The translations under genes were made by a program, and so were the position numbers. Positions 1 through 9,412 of a stretch of 64,000 bases of DNA are shown piece after piece (within the stretch, counting starts at the first letter, position 1; each line of letters starts with the position of its first letter). Origin of the DNA: JAVBMV01 sp031552145 (GTDB lineage: Bacteria; Myxococcota; Myxococcia; Myxococcales; UBA5297). The notes beneath the pieces are model-generated. The model did no database searches, was not told the origin of the DNA, and saw only the letters and a list, made by a program, of their open reading frames with translations. The stretch is from contig JAVBMV010000006.1 of NCBI GenBank assembly GCA_031552145.1, forward strand, positions 124,001 to 188,000. The letters are read 5' to 3'.

Positions 1-359
1 GCGCCGCAGGCCTCGGCGCTATCGGCCACGCAGGCACCGCTCTCGAGGTGGTAACTCTCCTCGCAGGAGGAGGCCTTGCAGCTCCCCTCATCGCAGGAGA
101 CGTCGGCGGCATGCGTGAGCGCCGTGCAATCCTCACACCCCGTGCCGCAGCAGGTGAGCTCCTCGCTCGGGAGACATTCGAGGCCGGCGGGCACATATCC
201 CCTGTTGCATTCGAAGCCACAGACCTCGTCGACGCAGGTGACGGCGCCATGGGCCGGCGCGACACACTTTGCGCAGGGATTGGACGACGTCTCGGTCTCA
301 CCGCACGCGCTCAGCATGGCGACCGCCAGACCGAGAACCAACAAGAGCTTGTTCGTCAT
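1..359 (-). CDS. Cys-rich lipoprotein, C-terminus outside window
   Basis: I read this gene directly from the minus strand. It opens with ATG at 359 and stays open for 119 codons to the window edge. A GGAGG ribosome-binding site lies nine bases upstream (369-373). The N-terminus is a short hydrophobic leader ending in the lipobox LSAC, so Cys19 is the predicted lipidated residue. The rest is rich in Cys pairs (CAKC, TCCGTGCEDC, SCEESY), typical of disulfide-stabilised surface modules of Myxococcota-type bacteria. Predicted location is the periplasmic or outer face of an envelope membrane. The next minus-strand gene upstream also encodes a Cys-rich lipoprotein. I do not recognise a named family, and function is unknown. 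Confidence 0.75.
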   Translation of the reverse strand, partial: MTNKLLLVLGLAVAMLSACGETETSSNPCAKCVAPAHGAVTCVDEVCGFECNRGYVPAGLECLPSEELTCCGTGCEDCTALTHAADVSCDEGSCKASSCEESYHLESGACVADSAEACG

Positions 360-440
360 TTGGTACATCCTCCGCATCGTTCACTGCAGCAAAGAGGCTC
401 CGACAACACATCCGCTCGGACCCGAGCTCCGCACTCAGGC

Positions 441-463
441 CATGGCGGACAGAGTCCGCCATG
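441..463. repeat. perfect inverted repeat, 10-bp arms
   Basis: Arms 441-450 (CATGGCGGAC) and 454-463 (GTCCGCCATG) are exact reverse complements around a 3-base spacer. The repeat lies between the stop of the giant lipoprotein gene and the start of the partial lipoprotein gene, both on the minus strand. No T-run follows on either strand, so it may be a factor-assisted terminator or an operator. The sequence does not decide between them. Confidence 0.7.
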
Positions 464-471
464 TGGCATGA

Positions 472-492
472 ACACATACCAGACTTATGTGT
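472..492. repeat. inverted repeat, 7-bp arms
   Basis: Arms 472-478 (ACACATA) and 486-492 (TATGTGT) are exact reverse complements separated by 7 bases. This AT-rich palindrome lies in an otherwise GC-rich 173-base gap upstream of the partial lipoprotein gene and 8 bases from the repeat at 441-463. A dimeric repressor site is one reading. No regulator can be assigned. Confidence 0.5.
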
Positions 493-532
493 CGATGGGG
501 CCTCGTTTCTGAAAATTTGTCTGCGCGGCCCG

Positions 533-3500
533 CTACGGTTCCTCGGGTATGGGAGGTGCCGTCGTGATGAGCAGGTGGAAGGTGCCCTCGACGAACTCCC
601 TGGAGTCGACCCAGAGGATGTAGTTGCCCTGCTGTAGTTGTAGCCCCTCCAGGGACGCTTTGACGCCGGGCTCGGAGGCGAGGGCGCAGTGGAGCTGCGC
701 CCCGGAACAATCCTTGAAAAGCCTGAGCCCCAGGTGCATCCCATCGCTAGAGAAGGCCGCGATGGATACGGTATAGGCGGCGTCCAACGAGAAGGAATAG
801 GCGAGGTCCGGCCCCGTCATCGCGGCGCCTCCCGCTGGGCAGGCGCCGCTCAGATCGTCCAGGGCGCCCGAGAGCGTCTGGCGTACGACGGAGAGGCGCC
901 CGTTCACGAACCCCAGGTCTCTCGCGGCGGCACAGAAGTCGTTGCTCGGCGCGCCAGTCCGCGCCGCGGCGAGAGAAGCGACGAGCTCGAAGGCCCCTTT
1001 GGCCCTGCGCGTTCCCGTCTGGCCAGCCCCCGTCGAGCTCGAGACGACGATACAATGGCGCGTGCCGGCCGTAAGCCCTCGCCGCAGGAGCGTGGTCCCC
1101 TCCGAGCCGGGAAGGGCGCAGGTCAGATCGGCCCCCGCGCCCAACTGGCAGGGCCCCTCGAAGATACCGATGCGGGAGGATACGCCCTCGAAGCCCGGAA
1201 GAGGCTGGACCGTGAGCGTGACGTCCGTGCGCTCGTTCGGGGTAAAGAACTCGAAATAGGTCGCGCTGACCCCGCCGCAGGTCGCGTCGGTGACGCCGCG
1301 CTCGGTGGTACCCTTCGCCGATGCGGTCGCTCCAACGGCGGGGAGCGCGAGCTGCACAGGAGCGGCGGCGGTGACTGGCGCAGCGATCTTGTGGAGGAGG
1401 AGCTCGAACTGGCCTCCCGCCAGGCCGCTCCAGTCGACCACCAGATGGTAGTCGGTGTTCCTCGAAAGCGTCACCGTGGAATACTGAAACCTATCGGAGT
1501 GGGAGATCACGGCGGGACGACAGGTTACCTGTGTCGCGCCTGTCTGTACAGTGGCGATCATCTGCTTCGAACAATCGAGTCCCTTGTACATGTAGAATGT
1601 GGGATAGATCTGCCCAGGCAGCGACTCGGGAGCGCGCGTCACGCTGATACCGAGGGTGGTGTCGGAGGAGAACCTGAGCTTGTAATAGGCCTCCGCGCCC
1701 TTGAAGTCGTTGCCGATGGCGCTGGCAGTACATCCATCGCCATTCTCCACCGAGAAGGGAGCGACACTACTGCCTACTTGACTCTCATTCGAACCGGAGA
1801 GACGGACGGTGGTCTCCGTGCCGAAATCGACGACCTGCGCGTTGGCGCAAGTGGTATTGGTATATGTCACCGGCGCATCGGCGACTGCCTCGACAGTTAG
1901 GGTGAAGTCGCTGCCGTAGCCGCCGCCGACGAGATCGACCCAGAGGTAATAGAGGCCTGGTTCGAGCGTCTTGATGAGTTTGTTGGGCAAGGCGTTCGAA
2001 CCTTGGACACAGAGAAGCTCGTCGGCGGCGGTTGCGTCCGCGCAGCGTCCCTTCCAGAGCATGAGCGCCGGCTTGGCGGTCAGACTGGCGATCTCATAGG
2101 TGACCTTCAACGTGCTTGGTCCGAGAGAGCCGGTATCGAAAGTGTAGACGAGATCAGGCCCCAGGCTGCCTTGGGCGCAGGTGAACCCCGCGGTGTCGTT
2201 CCTTGCGCCGATGGAAGAGCCCTTCAATGTCACCTTGCCCTGCGACAGGTCGATGCTCTCGGCCTGCGCGCAACTGTCGGGCAGCACAACATCGGGAAGG
2301 GCCTCTACTTCCAGAACATACCCCCGTGAAACCGTGGCCGCGTTCAATTCGCTCTTTTCCGTGTGATAGAGCCAGTCGACCACGAGGAAATGATCGCCCG
2401 CTGGCAAAGTGAAGGGGCCCGCCGTACCGGTCGCCCAGGAGTAGCACTTTATTCCCGGGATGAGCTCGCGCGCCTGGCAGTCCTGCAAGAAATTGACGAC
2501 GGGCAACCCGTCGGTAAAAGGATCATTTCTTACGTGGGCCGTGACCTGCGAGGGCACATCGAGGTGGAAGGCATGCACGACGTCCTGCCCCCCGGAGCGT
2601 GTCACCTTCCCCGCGGTCGCAATCGATACGCACTCGATGTCGAAGGCGTTCTGCTGGTGCTCGGTGGTACCCATGTAGAAGGCGCGCCCATCCACGAAGC
2701 TGAGCCTTCGAGAGGGATCGTTACAGGGATCGGCTACCGTATCGGGGAAGGGCGGTTTTACCTCCACCTCGAGCGAGAAGGGCCCTTTGCCCCCACTTAT
2801 GCCCGTGCCATCCACCCATAAATAGTATCGCGCCGACGGCACGATGAGATCGAGTTCGGCCACGGGAAACGCAAGGCCCCACGCAATCTCGCGACAGGCG
2901 AGTTGGCTCTCGTTGCTTGGATCGTCACAGCTCTTTCTTAGGTAGAGAAGGGGCCCCATCCCCGCAACATCGACCGACATTCTAGCGACGAGGCGCTGCA
3001 AGCCGCTCCTCTCCGAGAGGTCGACCGCATAGACGAGATCCGGGTGATCGGTCAGGGTATAGTATTCGCAGGTTTTGGGCGCGGGCCGGGCGTCGTTGAC
3101 CGCGTTGGTGGTGTCTCCCTCCACCAAGTGGCGGTCGGTGCCGGGCGGAAAGAGGAGCTCCTCGGGGAACTGGCAGGTGTCATTTCTGATCGCGTCTCTA
3201 TCGGCGGCGGCCAGCTCCAGGTCGAACCGGCCATGGGTCGCGTTGAGGCCATCCACGATCAACGCGTACTCGCCCGGCGGAAGATAGGCAACGATGATGC
3301 CGGGTGCGTAATATGGTGGTTCTTGGTTGCCTCGGTATTGATGCGCACATCCAAGGTTGTCGTTCCTGGCGCTGCTCTCGCAGGCGGCGAGCGGACGAAG
3401 ATAGAGCGCCGGCATGTAATGCTCGTAGTCATCATAGGAAATGGCGTCGAGACTCGTGACCTTCGCCGTGACAAAGAGGTTGCCGACGGACGTAAATGAA

Positions 3501-6472
3501 TAGACGATGTCGCCCCCATTGTGCAGCGATCTCAAACCACCGGCATCCTCGCAGGTGCCTCGGTAGTCGTCGTGGGCGCCGGTCGTGCTCTCGCCCTGCA
3601 GGAGAATCGTGGCGCCCTTGATGAGCTGGCCCACGTCGCTTGCGGTCGCGCAGGTGTCGTGAGGATGCGGGTTGGGCGACGACGGCTTCCACGTCAGGGT
3701 GATCTCGGCTTCACCCTTGTCGTTGGCCGTCGCGCCGTCGACGAAGAGGTAATACTTTTTCGCGGGTTGAAGCCCCTTTAACTCGAGCGCGGGGGATGAC
3801 GGGGTGGCGACGCGGCATCCCAGCTCCTCCTCCGCCTTGACACAGTCGCCGCGCACATAGAAGACGGGAAGGAAATCGCTGGAGGCGGCGGTGAGCTCGA
3901 GGTCGCCGGCCTGCTCCAGCTCGAACTCGTAGACAAGGTCCGGAGCCTGGCTCGAACCGGCAGAGCAGCCTCCGCGATAGTCCGCCCTTCCCAAGGTGGT
4001 GTCGGCGACGACCGCGGCGACACCGCTCTCATCGAAGCGGAGCGGATAGGCAGCATCACAGGCGTCATTGACGCCCTCGCTCGACTGGGGCTCCAGCTTC
4101 ACCTCCAGCTGATACATGCCATCTCTCCGCCGCGCATAGAAGGGAGAGGTGGATTCGTCCTCGGCCTCGACGAGCACATAATACTTGGCACCCGCGATGA
4201 GCCCTCGAACTCGGGTATAGAACTGCGTGGGCGCCGAAGAGGCGGGAGAGCGGCACTCCAGCTCGCCAGCGACACAGGAGGTTCTCAGCGAGATGGCGAG
4301 CGAGGCCATTTCTGGCTGATACCAGTCGGAGGCGGCGAGGTTGGTCACCGTTATGGTGGCGTTGTGCGGGCCACTGACGGGCACCATGAAGGCGAAGGCA
4401 TTGGAGCTGTGCGTATGGCCAGCTGTCTCACGCGAGCAGCTGTTGCGACCGTTTTGTGCACCACCCATGGTGAAAGCCACCGAGCGGGCGACGTCGCCTC
4501 CAGCGAAGTCGAGCAGTTCGCCGGGGCAGCGGCCGCCAAAGGCCTCCCAGAACTCGAGGGTAAGCTGGCCTACCCCTTCGCTTCCCTTCTCGCCGTCGAC
4601 GATGAGCAGATAGGTGCCGGGTTCAAGCGATGCCTCCCAAAGCGAGACGGTGCCCTCTCTGCGCTCGGGGGCACAAGAGGCTTCGCTGGCGAGGCGCGCC
4701 TCGACCTCGCCGCAGGTGCCCTGCAACTTGATGAGCGTGAGCATGGGCAGGAATTGGCCGGCGGGCTCGAGGCGCACATTGAGGGCCATGTGCGTTGGCA
4801 CTTCGAAGGAATAGTAGACGTCGGGCGCTCCAGCTTCCTCCTTGGAGGTCTCACCATCTACCTTGGGTACACAGGGGGGCTTGGAGTCGTTAGCCGCGTC
4901 CCAAGTCCGGACTTGGGTAGTGAAGCGAGCGAGCGGAGCCATCTCTGGAGCGGCGCCGGAGGCGACATCCCAGTCGAACTCACTCTGTTCAATATGGCGG
5001 GCATTGTCGCAAGTGTCGTTGGGCTGCACCTCGGGCTCCCTCAGCGCCACGCTCAGCTCGAAGGCTCCATCCATCTCCTGTTGCTTGCCCTCCTTGGTCG
5101 ACTCGACCATCACGAAGAAGGAGGTGCCGGGCAAAAGCCTCGAGAGATAGAGCTCGGCGCTCTGAGTCGCCGCGGACCAGAGCCCGCAGACGAGCGGCAC
5201 GTCCGACGTGGCGCAGTCCGAAAAGGCATAGAGGACCGGACTCATCGTGTTCGCTTCACCGATGGGACGCGCGGAGAGGAGGACCGAGCTGGCAGCGCCC
5301 TCTCCCTCGGGAAGCACGACCTGAAAGACCGACTCGCCCCGGCTCGCCATCGTCTTGGGCAGACAGGAGGGACGGATGAAGTCGATGAAGCCCTCGGTGG
5401 TCGAAGAGACGACGGCGGGCGTCGCCCTCGTCGGGTAGAGAATTGCCGCATCTTCGCACCGCTCGTTCCGGAGCGGCTCGGCGACAAAGAGCTCCAGCCC
5501 AAAGGAGGAGCGCATCTCCTCCTCGGAGTCGACGACCAGGAAATAGTCGCCGGCCTCGAGCTCACGCTCGAGGAGCGAAGAATAGGGGGCGTCCCCGCGC
5601 AGCTCCGACGTGGAGCACTCTCCCACCTGTCCTGCCCTACTGCAGGCGTCGTTCCTCAGGTAAAGAATCGGCACCATGCGCCGGCCCACGTCGCCGATGC
5701 CCCAGGCAGCGATGCGCAGCAGTGAGCGCGCCTCGAGACTGAAGGAGTAGTAGAGTTCGGCCCCCCAACCCGGCTCGGGCGAACAGTTTCCATAGTCGGC
5801 GGCCAAGGCGCCGTGCGTGCTCCCCAAGAACTCGTGTCGTCCATTGGAGAGCGCGCCCAGCGCCATCGGCTGAATGCAGAGCGCGTTGGTCGGAGTCTCC
5901 TCCTTCTCGCAGAGCCCCGAGGAGGCGCACTCCCACCCTCCCGGACAACTATCGCACTGACTCACGCGCGGCCTCAGACAGGTGTCGAGCGCCGAGGCGC
6001 GGCCGCAGATGACCCCCAATCGCTCGCAGAACTCCGCGTCCGACTCCTCGACGCATTCATGACACTGCGACTCGTGACAGTACTGGCCGCTCGGACAGGA
6101 ACACTCCACGGCGCGCTGGTCTCCACAGCGATCGGTGAGCAGGTGCTCGCCGCAGAGGCTGTCCTTCGCGCAGAGCGTCTTCTCGCTCTCGCCCTCACAG
6201 CCACAGGTGCCAGTCGACTCGTCGCACTGCTCAGGTTCGTCGCAGGTCCCGCAAAGGCCGCCGCAGCCATTCGGGCCGCACTTGCGGTCGCCGCAGGAGG
6301 GCACGCAGGCATCCCCGTCGAGCCCCCCGTCGCCCTCGGGCCCCGTGTCGGCATCGAGCGCGCCATCCGCGTCCGCCCCCGCGTCGGGCGTGAGGTTGAT
6401 CTTGTCCTTCTCGCAGGCGGCGAGCGATGCAGCCAACAAGGCGAGCGAGAGGAGCTTTGGAAAGGAGCGCAT
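533..6472 (-). CDS. giant repeat lipoprotein, ~12 PPC-like domains
   Basis: The 1979-residue protein has a lipoprotein signal (lipobox LAAC, Cys20), an Asp/Gly/Ala-rich linker (about 25-55), a Cys-rich region (about 56-188) and then about 12 tandem repeats of roughly 150 residues to the C-terminus. Each repeat typically starts with NDTC- or NDAC-like residues and ends in a Y-[FLV]-[LI]-[WFV]-VD-x-[ST] strand (YFLVVDS, YYLFVDG, YYLWVDL). This resembles bacterial pre-peptidase C-terminal type beta-sandwiches. A GGAGG site 5 bases before the ATG supports the start. No catalytic domain is visible, so a surface scaffold or adhesin role is inferred. It is divergent from the barrel/sigma/FecR operon and probably belongs with it functionally. 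Sampled lines are about 53-62% GC, lower than neighbouring housekeeping genes. Confidence 0.85.
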   Translation of the reverse strand: MRSFPKLLSLALLAASLAACEKDKINLTPDAGADADGALDADTGPEGDGGLDGDACVPSCGDRKCGPNGCGGLCGTCDEPEQCDESTGTCGCEGESEKTLCAKDSLCGEHLLTDRCGDQRAVECSCPSGQYCHESQCHECVEESDAEFCERLGVICGRASALDTCLRPRVSQCDSCPGGWECASSGLCEKEETPTNALCIQPMALGALSNGRHEFLGSTHGALAADYGNCSPEPGWGAELYYSFSLEARSLLRIAAWGIGDVGRRMVPILYLRNDACSRAGQVGECSTSELRGDAPYSSLLERELEAGDYFLVVDSEEEMRSSFGLELFVAEPLRNERCEDAAILYPTRATPAVVSSTTEGFIDFIRPSCLPKTMASRGESVFQVVLPEGEGAASSVLLSARPIGEANTMSPVLYAFSDCATSDVPLVCGLWSAATQSAELYLSRLLPGTSFFVMVESTKEGKQQEMDGAFELSVALREPEVQPNDTCDNARHIEQSEFDWDVASGAAPEMAPLARFTTQVRTWDAANDSKPPCVPKVDGETSKEEAGAPDVYYSFEVPTHMALNVRLEPAGQFLPMLTLIKLQGTCGEVEARLASEASCAPERREGTVSLWEASLEPGTYLLIVDGEKGSEGVGQLTLEFWEAFGGRCPGELLDFAGGDVARSVAFTMGGAQNGRNSCSRETAGHTHSSNAFAFMVPVSGPHNATITVTNLAASDWYQPEMASLAISLRTSCVAGELECRSPASSAPTQFYTRVRGLIAGAKYYVLVEAEDESTSPFYARRRDGMYQLEVKLEPQSSEGVNDACDAAYPLRFDESGVAAVVADTTLGRADYRGGCSAGSSQAPDLVYEFELEQAGDLELTAASSDFLPVFYVRGDCVKAEEELGCRVATPSSPALELKGLQPAKKYYLFVDGATANDKGEAEITLTWKPSSPNPHPHDTCATASDVGQLIKGATILLQGESTTGAHDDYRGTCEDAGGLRSLHNGGDIVYSFTSVGNLFVTAKVTSLDAISYDDYEHYMPALYLRPLAACESSARNDNLGCAHQYRGNQEPPYYAPGIIVAYLPPGEYALIVDGLNATHGRFDLELAAADRDAIRNDTCQFPEELLFPPGTDRHLVEGDTTNAVNDARPAPKTCEYYTLTDHPDLVYAVDLSERSGLQRLVARMSVDVAGMGPLLYLRKSCDDPSNESQLACREIAWGLAFPVAELDLIVPSARYYLWVDGTGISGGKGPFSLEVEVKPPFPDTVADPCNDPSRRLSFVDGRAFYMGTTEHQQNAFDIECVSIATAGKVTRSGGQDVVHAFHLDVPSQVTAHVRNDPFTDGLPVVNFLQDCQARELIPGIKCYSWATGTAGPFTLPAGDHFLVVDWLYHTEKSELNAATVSRGYVLEVEALPDVVLPDSCAQAESIDLSQGKVTLKGSSIGARNDTAGFTCAQGSLGPDLVYTFDTGSLGPSTLKVTYEIASLTAKPALMLWKGRCADATAADELLCVQGSNALPNKLIKTLEPGLYYLWVDLVGGGYGSDFTLTVEAVADAPVTYTNTTCANAQVVDFGTETTVRLSGSNESQVGSSVAPFSVENGDGCTASAIGNDFKGAEAYYKLRFSSDTTLGISVTRAPESLPGQIYPTFYMYKGLDCSKQMIATVQTGATQVTCRPAVISHSDRFQYSTVTLSRNTDYHLVVDWSGLAGGQFELLLHKIAAPVTAAAPVQLALPAVGATASAKGTTERGVTDATCGGVSATYFEFFTPNERTDVTLTVQPLPGFEGVSSRIGIFEGPCQLGAGADLTCALPGSEGTTLLRRGLTAGTRHCIVVSSSTGAGQTGTRRAKGAFELVASLAAARTGAPSNDFCAAARDLGFVNGRLSVVRQTLSGALDDLSGACPAGGAAMTGPDLAYSFSLDAAYTVSIAAFSSDGMHLGLRLFKDCSGAQLHCALASEPGVKASLEGLQLQQGNYILWVDSREFVEGTFHLLITTAPPIPEEP

Positions 6473-6591
6473 CGGGACCTCCAGGGATGGGCGCTGTGCC
6501 TCTTTATGTCATGAGCGCAACCCTTTTCTGACGGGCATGCCTGTGTGCACCTACGTTGCGAATTGCACCAAAGGCCGGATAGCGTATCTGG

Positions 6592-7536
6592 ATGCCATTG
6601 GGCCGCCTGGCGCCGCCGCTCCTCTTCTCCCTGCTCGCGCTCTGCGCGCTGCCGGCAAACGCCGGAGCCGGCGAGCTTCATGTGCGGATCGAGTCGATCC
6701 CCTGCGAGGAGCGCGATCGCCTCGCCCGCGAGATCGAGGCGCGAAGCCGCGCCGCAATGGAGGGACGGCGCGATCTCTACCTGGTCATCGTGCGCGAGCC
6801 GGGAGAAGAGTTGAGCCTCATCATGGCGGGCGCCCCGAAGGTCTACGAGAAGCGCCTTCCTTTTACTCCCGACGACTGCGCCGAGCTGCCCACGATGGCC
6901 AGCCTCGTCTTGCAGAGCTGGCTCTCGGAGTCGTGGCGACCTCCGCCCACTTCGACCCGGGCGCGTGAGCCGGTCGAGCATCTTTCCACGAAGGAGGGCT
7001 CTCCAGATGTGCGCCAGGGGAGACCCGCGCTCTGGCTTGCCCTGCTCGGCGGCCTTGGCTCGAATGGCGCGCTGTTCGAGGGCTGGGCGCCAGGTCTCTC
7101 CATAGAGCTCTCGGCGCCCGTCCATGGCCCGTTGGCGCTGGGGCTCAGAGGGAGATTCGATGGCCCCGTGCGCACCGAGGGGCGGCGCGGCGCGCTGCGC
7201 GCCACGCTGCTCTCGCTCGAGCTCCCGCTCACGTTCGGATTGCCGCTTCCGCTCGAGGAAGGCGCGGTGCTGGAGCTCTCCGCGGCACCCGCGCTCCAGA
7301 GCGGCGCCGTCGACAGCAGCGCCGCGGGCGACATCTCCGGTTCGGAGAGCCGCCTCGGCCTCACCCTCGCCACGAGGCTCTCCGCTCCCATCGGACGGCA
7401 GCTGTCGCTGCTCCTCTCGCTGGAGGGGGCGCTCTATCAGCGGGCGCTCTTCTTCACCTCGGATGAGAGCGGCCGCATGGAGCTCTCCAATGTTCGCTTG
7501 GCCCTGATGGCGGGGCTGACCTGGGGTTTTCCGTAA
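6592..7536 (+). CDS. outer-membrane barrel-type protein, paralogue of 60000-61040
   Basis: The 314-residue protein has a Sec signal peptide (cleavage expected after ALPANA, about residue 24). A soluble N-terminal domain of about 90 residues carries two conserved Cys (38 and 96) and the motif LPFTPDDC. The C-terminal half alternates hydrophobic and polar residues as in beta-strands and ends in an aromatic strand (AGLTWGF) like an outer-membrane beta-signal. The paralogue at 60000-61040 has the same two Cys at the same 58-residue spacing, and the same FTPxDC motif. The gene stops 4 bases before the ECF sigma gene, so the two are very likely cotranscribed. The family has no name I recognise. A sensor or porin-like role for the sigma/FecR pair is inference. 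Confidence 0.8.
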   Translation: MPLGRLAPPLLFSLLALCALPANAGAGELHVRIESIPCEERDRLAREIEARSRAAMEGRRDLYLVIVREPGEELSLIMAGAPKVYEKRLPFTPDDCAELPTMASLVLQSWLSESWRPPPTSTRAREPVEHLSTKEGSPDVRQGRPALWLALLGGLGSNGALFEGWAPGLSIELSAPVHGPLALGLRGRFDGPVRTEGRRGALRATLLSLELPLTFGLPLPLEEGAVLELSAAPALQSGAVDSSAAGDISGSESRLGLTLATRLSAPIGRQLSLLLSLEGALYQRALFFTSDESGRMELSNVRLALMAGLTWGFP

Positions 7537-7540
7537 GAAA

Positions 7541-8146
7541 ATGGGACGAGCGGCGACAATCATCGACGAGAGAGTCGATCGAACACGGAGCGGCGAGCGC
7601 TCCGGACAGGGAAGGCCCAGAGCTTGGATGGACATCGCGCATCTCTATTCGGAGCACAGCACCTTCATCAGGATGCTCCTGCGCCGCCTGCTCGGCCCCG
7701 GCTCCGAGCCGGAGGATCTGGCGCACGAGGTCTTCGTGGTGGCCATGCGGAAGCTGCCCGATCTGGAATTGGGCTCGACGGAGCCCCGGGTGTGGCTCGC
7801 CGGAATCGCCGTGCGGCTGGCCGCCAACGCGCGCAGGAGGAGTTGGTTCAGGAGGCTGGTGCTCGGAGAGTTGAGCGCATCCGACCGTCACCAAGTAGAG
7901 TGGCGCACTCCGGAGCGCGCGGCACAAAACACGGAGCGGGCGCGCCGCCTCTATGCGCTGCTGGAGGAACTCCCTCTCAAGAAGCGAGAGGCCTTCATCC
8001 TCTACGAACTCCAGGGCCTGACCTGTGCCGAGATCGCTCACGCACTCGGCTGCCCCTTGCAGACCGTCTTCTCCAGAGTCGACAGCGCCAGACGACATAT
8101 CTTGCAGAGCAGCGGGGCACCGCCTCGCTCCGGAGCGCGTAGATGA
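7541..8146 (+). CDS. ECF-type RNA polymerase sigma factor
   Basis: The 201-residue protein carries sigma region 2 (SEPEDLAHEVFVVAMRKL, around residues 50-70) and region 4 with a helix-turn-helix (KKREAFILYELQG, then CAEIAHALGC). It lacks regions 1.1 and 3, as expected for the ECF group. ATG at 7541 sits 4 bases after the barrel gene. A second ATG at 7628 would give a more usual N-terminus starting MDIAHLY, so the true start is uncertain. The stop codon overlaps the next gene as ATGA, indicating translational coupling to the FecR-like partner. It probably directs a small envelope regulon, and its target promoter is not identifiable here. Its paralogue is at 62889-63503. Confidence 0.9.
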   Translation: MGRAATIIDERVDRTRSGERSGQGRPRAWMDIAHLYSEHSTFIRMLLRRLLGPGSEPEDLAHEVFVVAMRKLPDLELGSTEPRVWLAGIAVRLAANARRRSWFRRLVLGELSASDRHQVEWRTPERAAQNTERARRLYALLEELPLKKREAFILYELQGLTCAEIAHALGCPLQTVFSRVDSARRHILQSSGAPPRSGARR

Positions 8147-9393
8147 CCGAGCGCAAGCGATATCGGGAGTTCGAGGGGCCCGGCGCCGAGGCGCTGGTGG
8201 GCGAGCTTATCCGCGCGGCCGATGTGGAGTTCGAGCGCGCCGAGGAGCTGAGCCGCGACGCGAGCGCCCCTTTCTTCGCGCGCGAGCGTACACGGCGCCA
8301 GGCGAGATGGCAGCTCGCCGGCGCCGGAGTGGTAGCGCTCGCCGTCGGCGCCCTGCTGCTGCTCCCGTTCCTGGCCCCCACCGGAGGCCAGGAACACGCG
8401 CCTAGAGAGAGCACACCGGCCACCTCTTCTCTTGAGGGGAGCACCGGATGGAGTCAGGTGGTCTTCCAGGGCCTGGGCACCTTCGAGCGCGAGGCCGAGA
8501 AGAACATCGTCGTGGAGGAGCTGGATGGCGAACGGCGGCTCTATGTAGAGGCAGGGCTCCTGCGGGCAGTCGTCGAGCCGCAGCCAGTGAGCAGACCGCT
8601 CATCGTGGTGAGCCCCCATTTCAGGGTGGTAGTGCTCGGGACCCGCTTCGACCTGCTGGTGGAGCCAGAGCGGAGCAGTCTCGAGCTGCTCCAGGGGCGG
8701 GTCCGCATCGAGAGCGCCCACGGAATGGCGCTGCTGGAGGCGGGAGAGTCCATCGACTCGGAGGACCCCCGTCTTTGGAAAGCCCCCCTGCCCTTCGTGC
8801 CCGCTCCGCGCGCACAGCCCGAGCAAGTGCCAGCGGCGGCGCGCAGGCTCTCGAAGAACCCCTCCGCGCTCCAGGCGGCAGCCGAGTCGGGCGGCAAGCG
8901 GGAAGAGAAGGCCATCAGGACGCAGGACTGCGAGGCGCTCGCCGAGGAGGAGCAGGTCCTCTCCTGCCTGACGCGTCTGGCCGAAGAGGGGCGCGGCCTT
9001 ACCGCCCAAAGCGCCACCTACCTTCTGGGTCTTCGAATGAAGCGCCAGCCCGCGCGCTCGGGCGAAGCCATCGCGCACTTCGACCGCCTCCTGAAGCGCT
9101 TCCCGAAGACCATCTACGGCCCCGAGGCGGCGCTGCAGATCTTCGAGCTGGAGTTGGCGCGCGGCAGAGAGGGAGCAGCGATCGAGGCGGCCGCCGACTT
9201 CGAACGGCGCTTTCCAAGCGATCCGCGCAGCGCCGATCTGAAGTTGGCGCGCGCGCGGCTCCTCTGTAAAGCGCCCGAAAATGCCCGCACCGAAACGCTG
9301 CGGGCGCTGCTCCAAGAGCTGCTCGTGATCGCGGCTACCAACCCCGAGCAGCGCGCGGAGGTGGAGGCGATCATCAAGGGGTGCGGCCGCTGA
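8143..9393 (+). CDS. FecR-domain membrane protein with C-terminal TPR-like region
   Basis: The 416-residue protein has a charged cytoplasmic N-terminus (about 1-54), one membrane helix (about 56-78, rich in Ala, Val and Leu), a FecR-like beta domain (about 105-205, containing VVLGTRFDLLVE and LLQGRVRIES) and a helical C-terminal region (about 255-416). The last has alternating Ala-rich helices like TPR or YbgF-type repeats (FPKTIYGPEAALQIF). FecR proteins usually act as membrane anti-sigma or sigma regulators, and the ATGA overlap with the upstream sigma gene supports that pairing. The C-terminal repeat region is not part of classical FecR and may bind a periplasmic partner. The paralogue at the right edge is truncated by the window. 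Confidence 0.85.
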   Translation: MTERKRYREFEGPGAEALVGELIRAADVEFERAEELSRDASAPFFARERTRRQARWQLAGAGVVALAVGALLLLPFLAPTGGQEHAPRESTPATSSLEGSTGWSQVVFQGLGTFEREAEKNIVVEELDGERRLYVEAGLLRAVVEPQPVSRPLIVVSPHFRVVVLGTRFDLLVEPERSSLELLQGRVRIESAHGMALLEAGESIDSEDPRLWKAPLPFVPAPRAQPEQVPAAARRLSKNPSALQAAAESGGKREEKAIRTQDCEALAEEEQVLSCLTRLAEEGRGLTAQSATYLLGLRMKRQPARSGEAIAHFDRLLKRFPKTIYGPEAALQIFELELARGREGAAIEAAADFERRFPSDPRSADLKLARARLLCKAPENARTETLRALLQELLVIAATNPEQRAEVEAIIKGCGR

Positions 9394-9412
9394 GGCGACC
9401 GCACCGCACGGT

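Noticed and set aside
5974..7635. 553-codon minus-strand frame spanning the lipoprotein start and barrel gene
   Set aside because: It crosses two divergent genes with good signal peptides and ribosome-binding sites, and has no domain of its own.
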